Assembly (NCBI GenBank): GCA_016844945.1
Contig: JAERTJ010000093.1
Span: 1-35,991, forward strand
Length of the DNA stretch: 35,991 nt
DNA from: Fidelibacterota bacterium
GTDB taxonomy: Bacteria; Fidelibacterota; UBA8477; JABMPR01
Direction of reading: 5' to 3'
A program made the position numbers and the translations under genes. The stretch's first letter is position 1. The number at the start of each line of letters is the position of its first letter. Below are positions 9,384 through 18,464 of the stretch, in pieces. The notes below the pieces were generated by a model. It was not told the DNA's origin, searched no databases, and saw nothing but the letters and a program-made list of their open reading frames with translations.

Positions 9384-10945
9384 CTCAAAAACCCGATAGC
9401 ATAACACATGGAACGTCTCAAGCAATTGAGGCGTTCCATTCTAGAGATTTTATTACGTTCATCAGCCAAGCTGGATTTGCTCATCCAGGACAAATGAGGG
9501 TGATTTTTGAACAACCGGACAATGTCACCCAAATAAATCCGTCGCTTCAGCCTGTCATTATTGCAGGGAAAGCAAAAATTGCCTCTCTTGAGGGAAACCT
9601 CCATCTCGCATCTGAATATATTGATGAAGCATTGAACCTTGCCGAGCATGAGAATAAACTTTCCAAGGACAACAGCTCCCGAGCCACCCTTGCCTATGTA
9701 CATTATGAATATGGATTGTTCTTCAATCTGCTTAACTCTCCCCAACAGGCAAAACTACATTTCGTTCTTGCGAAGGATCTTACATCATCGGGCAAACTAT
9801 TATCCTTACTGGAATTCCAGTTTGAACTTCTAGTTCTTAATTCTGGCAGCAAAACCAATCTGAACCGATTAGTCCGTCTTGTTGAAAAGTTTAAATCTCA
9901 AAAATTTACAACCATGCATGTGCTAGGCCTTCATTGGCTTGGTGTGAAATCCTTTGATTGGCGTCGATATGATGAGGCAGAGTTGTACTTTAAGGAAGCT
10001 TTGTATCTAGCCGAACAAGAAAATTTTCAATACATCACTTGGATGATCAAAAACCATTTAGGGCTTTTGCTGCACAAGAGGAAAAAATTTCAGGCGTCCG
10101 TTTCTTATTTTGAAAGTTTCATAGATTCAGTTGAAAGTCATTATGCAAAGACCATAGTGATGAAGAGCCTTGCAATTCGATACCATTTGCATGGAGAAAA
10201 AGAAAAAGCAATAACTCTGTGTAAAGACGGACTTGAGCTCGCGCAGATTCATAACGTCTTTTCCGTGATTCCGACCTATGCTTGGCTTATAGGGGACCTT
10301 ATTACTGACTTTGCTAGTAGTCCAAAAGAAGCGTTTCATTATTATAAGCTTGGGTATGAGGAAAGCATGCGTCAACAGGAGACTGGTTTACCTCTAACAG
10401 GGCAAAGACTGACTGCAGTAAAAAAGTATACGGAATATGTCACCTCTCAATTGCCAGAGTCTTTCAACAACATCACCGTAGCAAACTACTTCGAGTGGGC
10501 CAAAGGCAAGACCTGGGTAAGAGTTCAAGATCTCTTCCACTACAATTTCTTCGTCTATCATTTTATTCATACTGGCATTGGCCAGAAGACCTTCAAACAC
10601 TTGGACATGATCTCAACGACATTTTACTCTCTCGCCAAGCGTATGCGTGATCTGCGTGGAATCTCATTCCCAGACCTGAAAGACGCCGACATGACCCTAC
10701 CCCCGGATCTGTATATTGACTCACTTCAGAAATACGTCCAGCTTCATCGTGACAAAACTTTCAAGGAAGCGAATGCTCAGTTTGAGCATGATATCTATGA
10801 GTACCTATTTAAGGAAAGCGGGTACAACAAGAAGTTACTATCCAAATCATTAGATCTGAGCTACTCCGTTGTCTTGAAAAATACAAAACAATTTACGCAG
10901 GCGTCTGAAACTTTCACACAGCCTCAACTAGAAGCACCCCGCTAG
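9380..10945 (+). CDS. Cytoplasmic TPR-repeat protein
   Basis: This 521-aa protein has no signal peptide or membrane segment. Residues 60-360 consist of about seven degenerate tetratricopeptide helices, including repeats of the form A-x-x-Y-x-x-x-AL-x-L-A-x-x-E around 80, 205 and 285. The C-terminal 150 residues contain aromatic and basic helices without a known motif. The arrangement resembles TPR sensors or scaffolds such as Rap- or PlcR-type regulators, but there is no N-terminal helix-turn-helix. The start is uncertain: TTG at 9380 overlaps the lipoprotein stop, and in-frame alternatives occur downstream. A role with the lipoprotein just upstream is likely from the overlap alone. Confidence 0.7.
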   Translation: MTQKPDSITHGTSQAIEAFHSRDFITFISQAGFAHPGQMRVIFEQPDNVTQINPSLQPVIIAGKAKIASLEGNLHLASEYIDEALNLAEHENKLSKDNSSRATLAYVHYEYGLFFNLLNSPQQAKLHFVLAKDLTSSGKLLSLLEFQFELLVLNSGSKTNLNRLVRLVEKFKSQKFTTMHVLGLHWLGVKSFDWRRYDEAELYFKEALYLAEQENFQYITWMIKNHLGLLLHKRKKFQASVSYFESFIDSVESHYAKTIVMKSLAIRYHLHGEKEKAITLCKDGLELAQIHNVFSVIPTYAWLIGDLITDFASSPKEAFHYYKLGYEESMRQQETGLPLTGQRLTAVKKYTEYVTSQLPESFNNITVANYFEWAKGKTWVRVQDLFHYNFFVYHFIHTGIGQKTFKHLDMISTTFYSLAKRMRDLRGISFPDLKDADMTLPPDLYIDSLQKYVQLHRDKTFKEANAQFEHDIYEYLFKESGYNKKLLSKSLDLSYSVVLKNTKQFTQASETFTQPQLEAPR

Positions 10946-11021
10946 ACCCCACAAAAAAAATAGAGTGGCATTCTTTATCTTTATCTTATATTAAGATATG
11001 AATACAGATTGGGGCAAGAAT

Positions 11022-11086
11022 TATCACCTGGGGGTCCACACTACAGGCCTTCGAACTCCTTCGTGCATTGGTCCCCCATGGTGATA
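11022..11086 (+). repeat. Long imperfect hairpin before the endonuclease operon
   Basis: TATCACC-TGGGGG (11022-11034) pairs with CCCCCA-t-GGTGATA (11073-11086), a 13-bp stem with one bulged base and a 38-nt loop. It lies between the TPR gene and the operon starting at 11158, upstream of A/T-rich -10-like boxes (about 11110-11130). It could be a terminator for the upstream gene without a U-tract, or an operator. Confidence 0.4.
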
Positions 11087-11157
11087 CTGATGTAATTTAA
11101 CCTGATTCGGGATATTATCTATACTCAAAACAAGTATAACCTAGGGAGGAATTAAAC

Positions 11158-11538
11158 ATGAATACGGATCCAAATTTATTCAGCCTCGATTGGGCGCGTA
11201 CAAGCGAAGTCTTGGCAGCTTTGGTGGTGTTCTCATTTCTGCTGGAGCGAGCACTATCAATTTTGTTTGAATCTAGAATCTTTGAGAAACTTCTAAAAGG
11301 TAAGGGTTATAAGGAATGGATCGCTTTTATTGTTGCATCACTGGCCTGCATCTTTTGGGAGTTTGATGCTATCAGTATGATTTTCCTAAAAAGCTCTGTC
11401 ACGTATCAAGGTGCTATTCTGACCGGTGCAATAATCGCTGGCGGAAGTAAGGGATCAGTAAAACTGTTCAGAGAAGTCATGGGTATCGGCCGAGAGGTTC
11501 GCTCAAGCACACCAGGAGGGAGCTCGTCCGATGCCTAA
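11158..11538 (+). CDS. Small membrane protein, holin-like topology
   Basis: This 126-aa protein starts at an ATG six bases after AGGGAGGA. It has two or three hydrophobic helices, around residues 17-37, 55-75 and 88-100, and a polar, Ser/Gly-rich tail. That size and topology resemble phage holins, but no family motif is certain. It overlaps the next gene by 8 bp (ATGCCTAA), so the two are almost surely co-translated. Its place immediately before a secreted nuclease suggests it may help the enzyme or its product cross a membrane, or anchor the operon products. This is inferred from position only. Confidence 0.75.
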   Translation: MNTDPNLFSLDWARTSEVLAALVVFSFLLERALSILFESRIFEKLLKGKGYKEWIAFIVASLACIFWEFDAISMIFLKSSVTYQGAILTGAIIAGGSKGSVKLFREVMGIGREVRSSTPGGSSSDA

Positions 11539-12595
11539 CCAAGGAAGGACTTTCGTAATTGGCTTCGTATATCTATTGTTAGGATTAACATTCTCAAAAG
11601 CTGACTACTTAGAGGTTCGACGACCTGTAACTTTAAAGACTCTACCTAGCAAATCAGGTCTTGTGCTAGATAAGCTGGAGCCTGGGTCATACTTATCCCT
11701 TCTCGATGAAGGAAAGCAAACGAAGGGTTACTATCATGCTTACTCCAAGGATTCTGGGAGATCTGGGTGGGTATACCGGTCATTTGTTCGAAGGTATTCA
11801 GGTGAAGTACCGTCGATAAATGAGATAGCAATCGAAGATTATCCTCTTGAGGACAAGACCCACTTCATGAGTGACATGGAGAAATACCATGCATCCAGAC
11901 ATCTGAAGATTGGCAAACCACAAATAGCATATGAGCGTGCTTATGAAGGTTACGTGTTGGGGATGGATGGTAGGTTGAAAATCCCACTTTGGGTTCAGTA
12001 TGAATTGTCACCCGATGAGCTTGATGGTCCAGCAAAGCGGAAGGATAATTTTCATGCAGACGCTTCAATTCCGTATGGATATCGAGCAGAGCGAAGTGAT
12101 TACAAAAAATCAGGTTTCGATATGGGACACATGGCACCTGCTGGTCATATGAACAGAAACCAGAAAGTCATGGATGAGAGTTTTCCACTTTCCAATATGG
12201 CACCTCAGGTAGGGATCGGGTTTAATAGACATATCTGGCGGTACTTGGAAGCTGATTGTCTTGATTGGTGTAAAGCACGAGGAGTCATAACGATAATCAC
12301 AGGACCAATATTCAAATCAAATGCAGGATCAATTTCTTATGAGGTTATTGGCGACAATGAAGTAGCGGTTCCAACACACTTCTATAAGATAATAGTAGAT
12401 GATAAGAATCCAGAAGATGTTCAGACATTGGCCTTCATACTCCCCAATAAACCACTAAGGGGTCAAACAGATATCAGCAAGTATCTTACATCGATAGATG
12501 AAATCGAAAAGCTCACTGGACTAGACTTTCTCACTGCATTGCCAATAGATATTCAAAAAGAAGTCGAAGCCAGCACCGCAGCTGCACTGTGGTGA
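11531..12595 (+). CDS. Secreted DNA/RNA non-specific endonuclease with SH3-like domain
   Basis: The 354-aa product has a signal peptide (residues 1-24), a bacterial SH3-like domain (26-90; GSYLSLLDEG, SGWVYRSFVRRY) and a NUC-type endonuclease domain (about 130-350). The catalytic motif reads D197-M-G-H200 in place of the family's DRGH, followed by MAPAGH. Downstream, SNMAPQ (N222) and FNRHIWRYLE (N232) match the Mg2+-binding Asn and conserved Trp-Leu-Glu signature. Family members such as Serratia nuclease and NucA cut DNA and RNA outside the cytoplasm. The SH3 domain probably binds peptidoglycan or another wall polymer. Arg-to-Met in the motif occurs in some family members and may lower activity. 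Its immunity protein, if any, is not obvious. Confidence 0.9.
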   Translation: MPNQGRTFVIGFVYLLLGLTFSKADYLEVRRPVTLKTLPSKSGLVLDKLEPGSYLSLLDEGKQTKGYYHAYSKDSGRSGWVYRSFVRRYSGEVPSINEIAIEDYPLEDKTHFMSDMEKYHASRHLKIGKPQIAYERAYEGYVLGMDGRLKIPLWVQYELSPDELDGPAKRKDNFHADASIPYGYRAERSDYKKSGFDMGHMAPAGHMNRNQKVMDESFPLSNMAPQVGIGFNRHIWRYLEADCLDWCKARGVITIITGPIFKSNAGSISYEVIGDNEVAVPTHFYKIIVDDKNPEDVQTLAFILPNKPLRGQTDISKYLTSIDEIEKLTGLDFLTALPIDIQKEVEASTAAALW

Positions 12596-12614
12596 AATTG
12601 AACGTGGGGTATCT

Positions 12615-13616
12615 ATGCTTTTAACCCTCAAAGCCTTGGGCAAGAATTTCCATACCCTCTTTTTAGTGGCATTGCTCGTATCCAACCTAAACGCCACCAA
12701 TAAACTCAAAGTCACTCCAGAGGTCATAAGCACTGAAAAGACTCAGCTTATTTCATTGTATTGTCAGGATTGTGAGACCCTTGAATTGGAAGACGTCGAA
12801 GTAGCCTTCATAGACCCAGAAAGCATAATTCAAGAGGGCATCTTTCAAGCACCCGTTTCAGAAGGATCTGAGGTAATGGTACTTATAACCGTGGACACTA
12901 AAGCGTCCCTGGGAGAACGAAAAGTTGCACTGATGGTTGATGGTCAAGTTATCGCTGAAGGAGCGGTAATCATTGAACCATCTCCCCCATACAGTCTCAC
13001 TCAGAAAGGGTCTGAAATACGAGAGTATGCAAACAAAAACACTGACATAATCCTCTCATATACCAAGCCAGTATATATAAGTGTGTCAGCATATGGACAA
13101 AACCCAGAGGATATCGCTCAAGAATTTATCCTGTCCACTCCAATAAAGAAAGCCGATGGTCTTCTTTATTACGACTTGGGATCGTATCAAGCAGGTGACC
13201 AAGTGCATATCAGTTTATATCCAGACTCAACACTTCAAGATCTGGATGTCATCCTGCCTAATCGTACAATTCTTATTCGTCCTGGTCCAATATCAATCAG
13301 AAGTGGTTTCCTATTTGTACTAGGGGGAGCACCTGAATATGAAGAAAAGATAATTCCAACAATTGGGTTCAAGACTCGATTTTTCCAGTCCGATGCACTC
13401 GAATCCTGGGCACTTAGTCTAGGCTTCTCGATGGGGATCCAAGCAGGTCAGCAAGTTTACAATTTGGGTTTGGGGGCTGATTATGCAAACCTAGTTGGAT
13501 TGTCATTTGGTATATCAGGGAAAGATGATGGGCATACTGCTCTGTCCTCAGCTCCAACGTTTGAAATCGCTTTGGATTTAAGGCTGTTAAAGATGCTTGT
13601 TAATAAAATCTTCTAG
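12615..13616 (+). CDS. Envelope protein with possible beta-barrel C-terminus
   Basis: This 333-aa protein has a signal peptide ending near residue 28 (LLVSNLNA). An Ig-like or beta-sandwich region with repeated V-x-V-x-I strands follows, around residues 32-130. The C-terminal 110 residues alternate aromatic, Gly and polar residues (IRSGFLFVLGG, LSLGFSMGIQAG, LGLGADYANLVGLSFG), as in outer-membrane beta-barrels. It follows the nuclease gene by 19 bp and precedes the DUF6765 gene by 23 bp, so it belongs to the same operon. A periplasmic or outer-membrane carrier role for the operon is plausible, but no family is recognised. Confidence 0.7.
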   Translation: MLLTLKALGKNFHTLFLVALLVSNLNATNKLKVTPEVISTEKTQLISLYCQDCETLELEDVEVAFIDPESIIQEGIFQAPVSEGSEVMVLITVDTKASLGERKVALMVDGQVIAEGAVIIEPSPPYSLTQKGSEIREYANKNTDIILSYTKPVYISVSAYGQNPEDIAQEFILSTPIKKADGLLYYDLGSYQAGDQVHISLYPDSTLQDLDVILPNRTILIRPGPISIRSGFLFVLGGAPEYEEKIIPTIGFKTRFFQSDALESWALSLGFSMGIQAGQQVYNLGLGADYANLVGLSFGISGKDDGHTALSSAPTFEIALDLRLLKMLVNKIF

Positions 13617-13639
13617 AATCAGATGAAGGGGATCGAATT

Positions 13640-14713
13640 ATGCAAATAGATGGCCATCACACTATGACATATGTTGCTGCACGGCTTGCGGGATATAGCA
13701 AACGCCAAGCCAACATTATCGCCTATTCTGCTCAATATGTAGATGATGCCACAAATGCAGGGACCATTCATTTCAAGAATGGGGCGATGTATTGTAGAAT
13801 CGCATCAGCCCATAAGATGCTTGACTACAGAAACTCAGATGAATTAGCAAATCATCAGGTGTGGATCCCTTTCCACTTTCTACCTGGTAATGGCGGCCTG
13901 AAAGCAGGTGAAGATGTTGGTGATAGATTTATCAGGAAAATAATCTGTCATCCGAATAGTCATGTAGCTAAAGATATGTTACGAGCATGTGCTTTAGATT
14001 TGAACAAGCCCTATGCCCTACATCGGATTGGAATCACCATGCATGTCTATGCAGATACCTATGCACACCAGGGTTTTGCAGGTGTCAATCATGAAGTCAA
14101 TGAGGTTAAGAACCTGACAAGCAACAACACGGATATGGACAAGGGCTTTTTAGATAAAATTGCCAGCTTTTTCTTAAGTGAGTCATTTCCACTAGGACAT
14201 GGGGCGGCTTTAAGCTACCCAGATCAACCTTACTTAAGATGGGATTACACAAATGGGCTTGGGGAGGCTGTAAGCAGGGATAATTCAGAGATATTTCTCA
14301 GTGCAATTGATATGATGTGTAGGGCCATGAAGTGTTTCCGTACTCGTGATACATCTGTGGATCTAGATTCTGTACCAGGTCTACCTGAAGGAGACAAAGC
14401 AAAGATTCAAAGTCTCATCACAAGTGTTGACGATGCATCTGGAGATAATCGTCACGAGGAATGGTTGGAAGCAATTAAGAACGGAGCCTTCTCATTTGGG
14501 CAAGAGGAAATTGAATATACTCCAAAGGGAGCTGGTTCCTGGAAACATAAAGCAATTGGTCAGTTACGTGCTGTTGACACTGGCCGAGAAGAATTTCGAT
14601 ATAATAAATCCTTCATGAAATCAAATTGGAAACTGTTCCACGATGCATTACAAGGACATCGGTTTGACATCCTGCATGATGTATTGCCGAAGTATGGGAT
14701 TTGTGCTGCATAA
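13640..14713 (+). CDS. DUF6765 family protein
   Basis: The N-terminus reads MQIDGHHTMTYVAARLAGYS and then YSAQYVDDATNAG. Further on come KMLDYRN, WIPFHFLPG and the motif GITMHVYADTYAHQGFAG (about residues 132-150). This pattern of His and Asp residues (H6/H7, D39/D40, H136, D140, H144) matches DUF6765, a family related in layout to zinc-dependent phospholipase C/S1-P1 nuclease-like helical metalloenzymes. The 357-aa length is usual for the family. No signal peptide is present, so it is probably cytoplasmic. The AAGGGG site before the ATG at 13640 supports the start. It ends the operon, with a bidirectional terminator beyond. The enzymatic reaction is unknown; a metal-dependent hydrolase is inferred from the His/Asp pattern. 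Confidence 0.8.
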   Translation: MQIDGHHTMTYVAARLAGYSKRQANIIAYSAQYVDDATNAGTIHFKNGAMYCRIASAHKMLDYRNSDELANHQVWIPFHFLPGNGGLKAGEDVGDRFIRKIICHPNSHVAKDMLRACALDLNKPYALHRIGITMHVYADTYAHQGFAGVNHEVNEVKNLTSNNTDMDKGFLDKIASFFLSESFPLGHGAALSYPDQPYLRWDYTNGLGEAVSRDNSEIFLSAIDMMCRAMKCFRTRDTSVDLDSVPGLPEGDKAKIQSLITSVDDASGDNRHEEWLEAIKNGAFSFGQEEIEYTPKGAGSWKHKAIGQLRAVDTGREEFRYNKSFMKSNWKLFHDALQGHRFDILHDVLPKYGICAA

Positions 14714-14760
14714 CTGATACGGGTCTAAAGGCATGGTCAATGTTTAAATCAGTAAGAAGG

Positions 14761-14788
14761 CCCCAAAAAGGATAAACTTTTTTTGGGG
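14761..14788. terminator. Bidirectional terminator between convergent genes
   Basis: CCCCAAAAA (14761-14769) pairs with TTTTTGGGG (14780-14788), and the A and T tracts serve as U-tracts in both directions. It sits between the convergent DUF6765 and KAP NTPase genes. Confidence 0.75.
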
Positions 14789-14796
14789 GTATGATC

Positions 14797-16122
14797 TCAT
14801 TTTACTTCAGCTGATCCACTAGCCGGTGTCGCTTGCATCTTTTGGTAATGGGTGTCTGAATTTCTGTTCCTCTCATCAACCAATGATATCATTTTCAGTA
14901 AGGACTCAATAACCTGAGCTGGAGGAGGTGGGATAGAGCCATTACTCAAAGGCGTAGCTTTCATGAAGAGCTTCAGTCTGTTATCGCTTAAAAAATCAAC
15001 AAATTCTTTAGAAACAATCACTTCATTTGATTCCATCGACATTTCATCTCCTTGTACCTTTCGCTCATAATACTCCCATGCTTCAGGATGGTGAATCAGA
15101 TAGCGATAAAAACTTTGATGCTTCATGTTGAGGATTAATAGTTTTGCCAAGAGAAAGGTCTGCTGTGCTTCACTTAAATTCACCATATAATTATCAGATA
15201 GGTTGCTCACATTGTACTCAGGCATCCGCAAAAGATTAGACAAAAAGTAAAAGCTGTTCACAAATCTCTTTGTTTGCCGTGGATTGCAATCAAGCCCAAT
15301 TTCTAGCATCTGCCACAAATCGTCGCTATAATTACTGGATTTTGTCAGGCGAAGAGATTGCTTTAGCTGGCTAAATGGAACTGGTGGCAAGTAAAAGGGT
15401 ACTTGAATTATCTTTTCAAGATAGTCTTTCCCAGACATTTTTAACTTAGAATCATAGCGCTGTGCAATTCCATCCTCTATTATCTCACGGTCCATGCCTA
15501 GAATAAATACACATTGTGATTCACCGAGAAACAATTTGAGTGATTCTAAAACTGTGATTGCATTTTCTGGCATGCATCTATCAAGATCGTCTATGAAGAT
15601 GATCAGTTTCTTGTCACCCCCGTATGTCCTAACAACTTTATTGAAATTATCCTCAAATTTGTTTACATGCTCATAGAAGAGCTCATTTTCTTTTGTATAG
15701 GCCGTCTTTAGCCGTTCAAAATCATGCTCTGTCACAAATCCTTGAGAAAGAATCCCAGCGCCTTTCTTAATAGCCATCCAGGCAATTTCACCTGCCATAG
15801 ACTTGGCCTTATTCTTCAGCTGATCGTCTTTTGATTCTGATATTTTAAGCAGGATTGACTGTATGAGAGCATTCCACAAGTCCTCCTTTTGATCATACTT
15901 CCAGGGATTAAACCAGACTGTTTTATAATCATTTGCCTCTAGCTGGCTCTGTATCATGGACATCAGGCTCGATTTTCCTGAACCCCAATCTCCAAAAACT
16001 CCGATAGTAAACGGTAACTCATCTGTATCCACGATCGAATCAGTTAGTAAGTCTACATATAAAGAAAATCCAAATTCATCTTCTTGAATTGTTCTTTTAT
16101 GATTATCAGATAAAATTTTCAT
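14797..16122 (-). CDS. KAP family P-loop NTPase
   Basis: The 441-aa protein has a Walker A motif GDWGSGKS at residues 44-51. The KAP signature VWFNPWKYDQKEDLWNAL follows at 69-86, then a Walker B LIIFIDDLDRC at 173-183. Beyond are the usual helical lid features, including LNCNPRQTKRFVNS-like residues near 275-290. KAP NTPases are STAND/AAA-like ATPases often found in phage-defence and conflict loci. Many carry membrane helices inserted between the Walker motifs; here residues 108-132 are only mildly hydrophobic, so this copy may be soluble. It is the last of a co-directional minus-strand block that includes an HD dNTPase. A role in sensing or anchoring infection complexes is inferred from context. 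Confidence 0.9.
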   Translation of the reverse strand: MKILSDNHKRTIQEDEFGFSLYVDLLTDSIVDTDELPFTIGVFGDWGSGKSSLMSMIQSQLEANDYKTVWFNPWKYDQKEDLWNALIQSILLKISESKDDQLKNKAKSMAGEIAWMAIKKGAGILSQGFVTEHDFERLKTAYTKENELFYEHVNKFEDNFNKVVRTYGGDKKLIIFIDDLDRCMPENAITVLESLKLFLGESQCVFILGMDREIIEDGIAQRYDSKLKMSGKDYLEKIIQVPFYLPPVPFSQLKQSLRLTKSSNYSDDLWQMLEIGLDCNPRQTKRFVNSFYFLSNLLRMPEYNVSNLSDNYMVNLSEAQQTFLLAKLLILNMKHQSFYRYLIHHPEAWEYYERKVQGDEMSMESNEVIVSKEFVDFLSDNRLKLFMKATPLSNGSIPPPPAQVIESLLKMISLVDERNRNSDTHYQKMQATPASGSAEVK

Positions 16123-16274
16123 GATTTGTACCCCCAGTTTGAAATTGTTTGTCTGAAATTAACACTTTGCATCAGGTTTGGAAATGACCAATCCAATTGA
16201 TAACTTGCTTTCTAATGATCTATGCTTTGCATCCTAAGAAGCGATGTTATATCGAGTGATAAAAAGAGTAGACC

Positions 16275-17426
16275 CTATGTGCTTCCCACCATTAAATGGC
16301 TTGGTATGGTAATCTCAGCAAGCGTTTTTAAAAAGAATTTGTCTGTCATCCCTGCTATATAATCACCTACAATTACAGCAGCACCTTCACTTATTGCTTC
16401 TTCAACACCATTATACATTTTATTCAAGTATGATGACATATTCCTCTCGGCCCATGGTAATTTTGGACTCTTCAAGTTCGCATATACCCTTTCCAGGTCA
16501 CCAACGAGTAACTGGAAATAGTACCCGAATATAGTTGCCATTCCCTCTTTAATCTTTTGCTGATACTCAATGAAATTGTCATGCTTATAGATATTGATTT
16601 TATTGAATTCATACAATTCACATAGAACATTGAAGTACCTGTCTGAAAAACATATCCCACTCTCTTCGTCGGAGTTTTGATAAACGTCTTTAAACAACCC
16701 TTCAACAATTCTGCCATTAACATTTGAAATGGTAGCATGAGACATAAATGGTATATCCTTTTTGTTAATCCACCTCATCAATAGTGCATCTTCAATATCT
16801 CTTCCTATATAGGCAATTTTGTCTGCCACTCTCACAAGACAACCTTCCCAAGTAGCTGGAACGATTCCCTTCCGGTTTGTGACTGAATCTAGGTCTTTAA
16901 CCTTGGGGTTGGGTGTGATACATTGTTCATCCTGGATAGTTTCTCCACAATGACTGATGATTCCATCTTTTACACCATACGTCAGATTGAGCCCGTTGCC
17001 ACCTTTTGCAAGCTTTTCGACAACTCTATAACCGTGTACTTCGTGCTCAAAACCCGATTCTTGGTGTTTTTTTAAAAGATCATCTAGCTTTCGTTCACCG
17101 TCATGTCCAAAAGGAGCATGCCCAAGATCGTGACCCAAACCTATCGCAAAAGCCAAATTATTGTTGAGTAAATCTTTTTCAAACTTGCCTGATTCAACAA
17201 ACTTATCACAAAGATTCATGGCTATGGTTGCGACATATTGAACATGTTCCATTCTAGAACAGATATGATCGTTCTCAGGACTAAAAAACACCTGTGTTTT
17301 ATGCTTTAATCTTCTGTAGGGCTGAGAGTGAATAATTGCAGTTACATCTCTGAAATAGTCTCCTCGTAAACCATAGTTTTTTTCTTCTGTTCTTCTCGCC
17401 TTCTCCTCGTGTGTTAAATACTTCAT
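16275..17426 (-). CDS. dgt: dGTPase-type HD-domain dNTP triphosphohydrolase
   Basis: This protein carries the Dgt hallmark YRRLKHKTQVFF near residues 37-48. Its HD metal ligands are H61 (RMEH), H99-D100 in GLGHDLGHAPFGHDGE and D202 in VRVADKIAY. Such enzymes convert dNTPs, typically dGTP, to nucleoside plus tripolyphosphate. The 383-aa length fits the short, multi-activity type rather than the 505-aa E. coli enzyme. GAGAGG stands eight bases before the ATG at 17426. dNTP-depleting enzymes are known antiphage effectors, and the neighbours (KAP NTPase, PD-(D/E)XK protein) suit that role. A housekeeping dNTPase is the alternative. The symbol is given by family; exact substrate is untested. Confidence 0.88.
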   Translation of the reverse strand: MKYLTHEEKARRTEEKNYGLRGDYFRDVTAIIHSQPYRRLKHKTQVFFSPENDHICSRMEHVQYVATIAMNLCDKFVESGKFEKDLLNNNLAFAIGLGHDLGHAPFGHDGERKLDDLLKKHQESGFEHEVHGYRVVEKLAKGGNGLNLTYGVKDGIISHCGETIQDEQCITPNPKVKDLDSVTNRKGIVPATWEGCLVRVADKIAYIGRDIEDALLMRWINKKDIPFMSHATISNVNGRIVEGLFKDVYQNSDEESGICFSDRYFNVLCELYEFNKINIYKHDNFIEYQQKIKEGMATIFGYYFQLLVGDLERVYANLKSPKLPWAERNMSSYLNKMYNGVEEAISEGAAVIVGDYIAGMTDKFFLKTLAEITIPSHLMVGST

Positions 17427-17472
17427 CGTTTCGCCTCTCTATTTCAGATCGATTACATTTCTAGTTTCAGAT

Positions 17473-17937
17473 TCAGTGTGTTGCGGATTGAATCTCAGAG
17501 AACCAATATGGTGGAGCCCCGTATTCTGTGAGATATTCCTCGAGGAGCTCTCGTAGTTCATCTGACAATGGTGGCTCAGGATAAATAATACCAACACATA
17601 CATCCATACCCTCTTCTACATAGGTCTCCACATATTTATGGAGTTGACGTTGATGACTCCAGGCGTTTTTCTTGATGTTCGTTGGTTTGATCTTGTCCCA
17701 ATTAGTGGCTTTGATTTCATAGATAGCAACCATATCATCCATATCTGAGATCAGAATATCCATTCTACCCTTTTTACCGTTCACCAGGTCGCGGTATTGT
17801 TCAGATAGGAATTTGCCACCTTTATTGTTTTGTGCGAAGTCCTCGTAGACTTCCTTTTGGAATTGCTTTCCTCTTGCTAGTTGTTTTGGCTCAGTCAAAG
17901 AATTGATCCAACATTCAACACAGTAAATACGGATCAA
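17473..17937 (-). CDS. PD-(D/E)XK nuclease-like protein
   Basis: The 154-aa product contains GRMDILISD with D60, then AIYEIKATNWD with E74-x-K76, the spacing and hydrophobic strands of the PD-(D/E)XK nuclease core. A Gln/Tyr-containing helix, HQRQLHKYVETYV (about 95-107), follows like the helix after the active site in restriction-type enzymes. The last part is acidic. It begins with TTG in a 4-bp overlap with the stop of the preceding gene (ATTGA), so the two are coupled. It is likely to cut or bind DNA, possibly as the effector of the adjoining genes. There is no sign of a restriction-modification partner methylase. Confidence 0.7.
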   Translation of the reverse strand: MIRIYCVECWINSLTEPKQLARGKQFQKEVYEDFAQNNKGGKFLSEQYRDLVNGKKGRMDILISDMDDMVAIYEIKATNWDKIKPTNIKKNAWSHQRQLHKYVETYVEEGMDVCVGIIYPEPPLSDELRELLEEYLTEYGAPPYWFSEIQSATH

Positions 17938-18224
17938 TAATCATATGTTCTATAGCCATGATCTGCATTTTTTGGTTTTGCACGATTTATTGCCTCTCGC
18001 AAGCACTGAATTAATTCTTCAGCATCTTTAACATCAAAAAACACTCCGCGAAAATTCTCCCAACTATCTTTCTTGAATCGGGTATCACCCTCAATTAAAT
18101 CTATTGATAAACCCACACCACCATCATTTTCAACAACATTCACATTGTATCCTGGTCTATTCTTGGTCCTGTTGTCACAATCCGAGTAATCAACAACAAC
18201 TTTGCAATAAAAGTTTGAAGCCAT
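17934..18224 (-). CDS. Hypothetical 96-aa protein
   Basis: A 96-aa acidic and aromatic protein with no recognised domain, signal or membrane segment. It starts at an ATG with GAGGGTG just upstream. Its end overlaps the nuclease-like gene, and it probably acts together with it, for example as a partner or specificity subunit. That pairing is inferred only from the overlap. Confidence 0.65.
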   Translation of the reverse strand: MASNFYCKVVVDYSDCDNRTKNRPGYNVNVVENDGGVGLSIDLIEGDTRFKKDSWENFRGVFFDVKDAEELIQCLREAINRAKPKNADHGYRTYDY

Positions 18225-18281
18225 AACACCCTCTCCTATTTCAAGTTCTACTTACTGAGATACAAACTTGTGCTCCAGACT

Positions 18282-18443
18282 TTACTTGCGCCAGTGCCCC
18301 TTGACCCACTCCCACTGTCTGTGATTATAATCCCACCTCCAATGAGCTTTGACATACTCTTTTTTGCCAAGGGGCCTTATGGGTTTAGGATTCTGAGGTC
18401 GATCGGGTGGTTTAGGTGGACGTGGAGGTCTTATTTTTTTCAT
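18282..18443 (-). CDS. 53-aa protein with a WxxGHW-type tail
   Basis: The ATG at 18443 is preceded by AGGAAG four bases upstream, and the frame runs 53 codons to TAA at 18282. The N-terminal half is an Arg/Pro-rich segment (PPRPPKPPDRPQNPKPIRP). The C-terminal half is KAHWRWDYNHRQWEWVKGHWRK, which holds two aromatic W-x-W/Y blocks similar to the Y-x-W-x-x-G-x-W repeats of small basic proteins. Such repeats are normally extracytoplasmic, but no signal peptide is visible here. It follows the zinc-ribbon gene closely on the same strand. Function is unknown. Confidence 0.65.
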   Translation of the reverse strand: MKKIRPPRPPKPPDRPQNPKPIRPLGKKEYVKAHWRWDYNHRQWEWVKGHWRK

Positions 18444-18464
18444 ACTGCTTCCTTTTGTACATTT

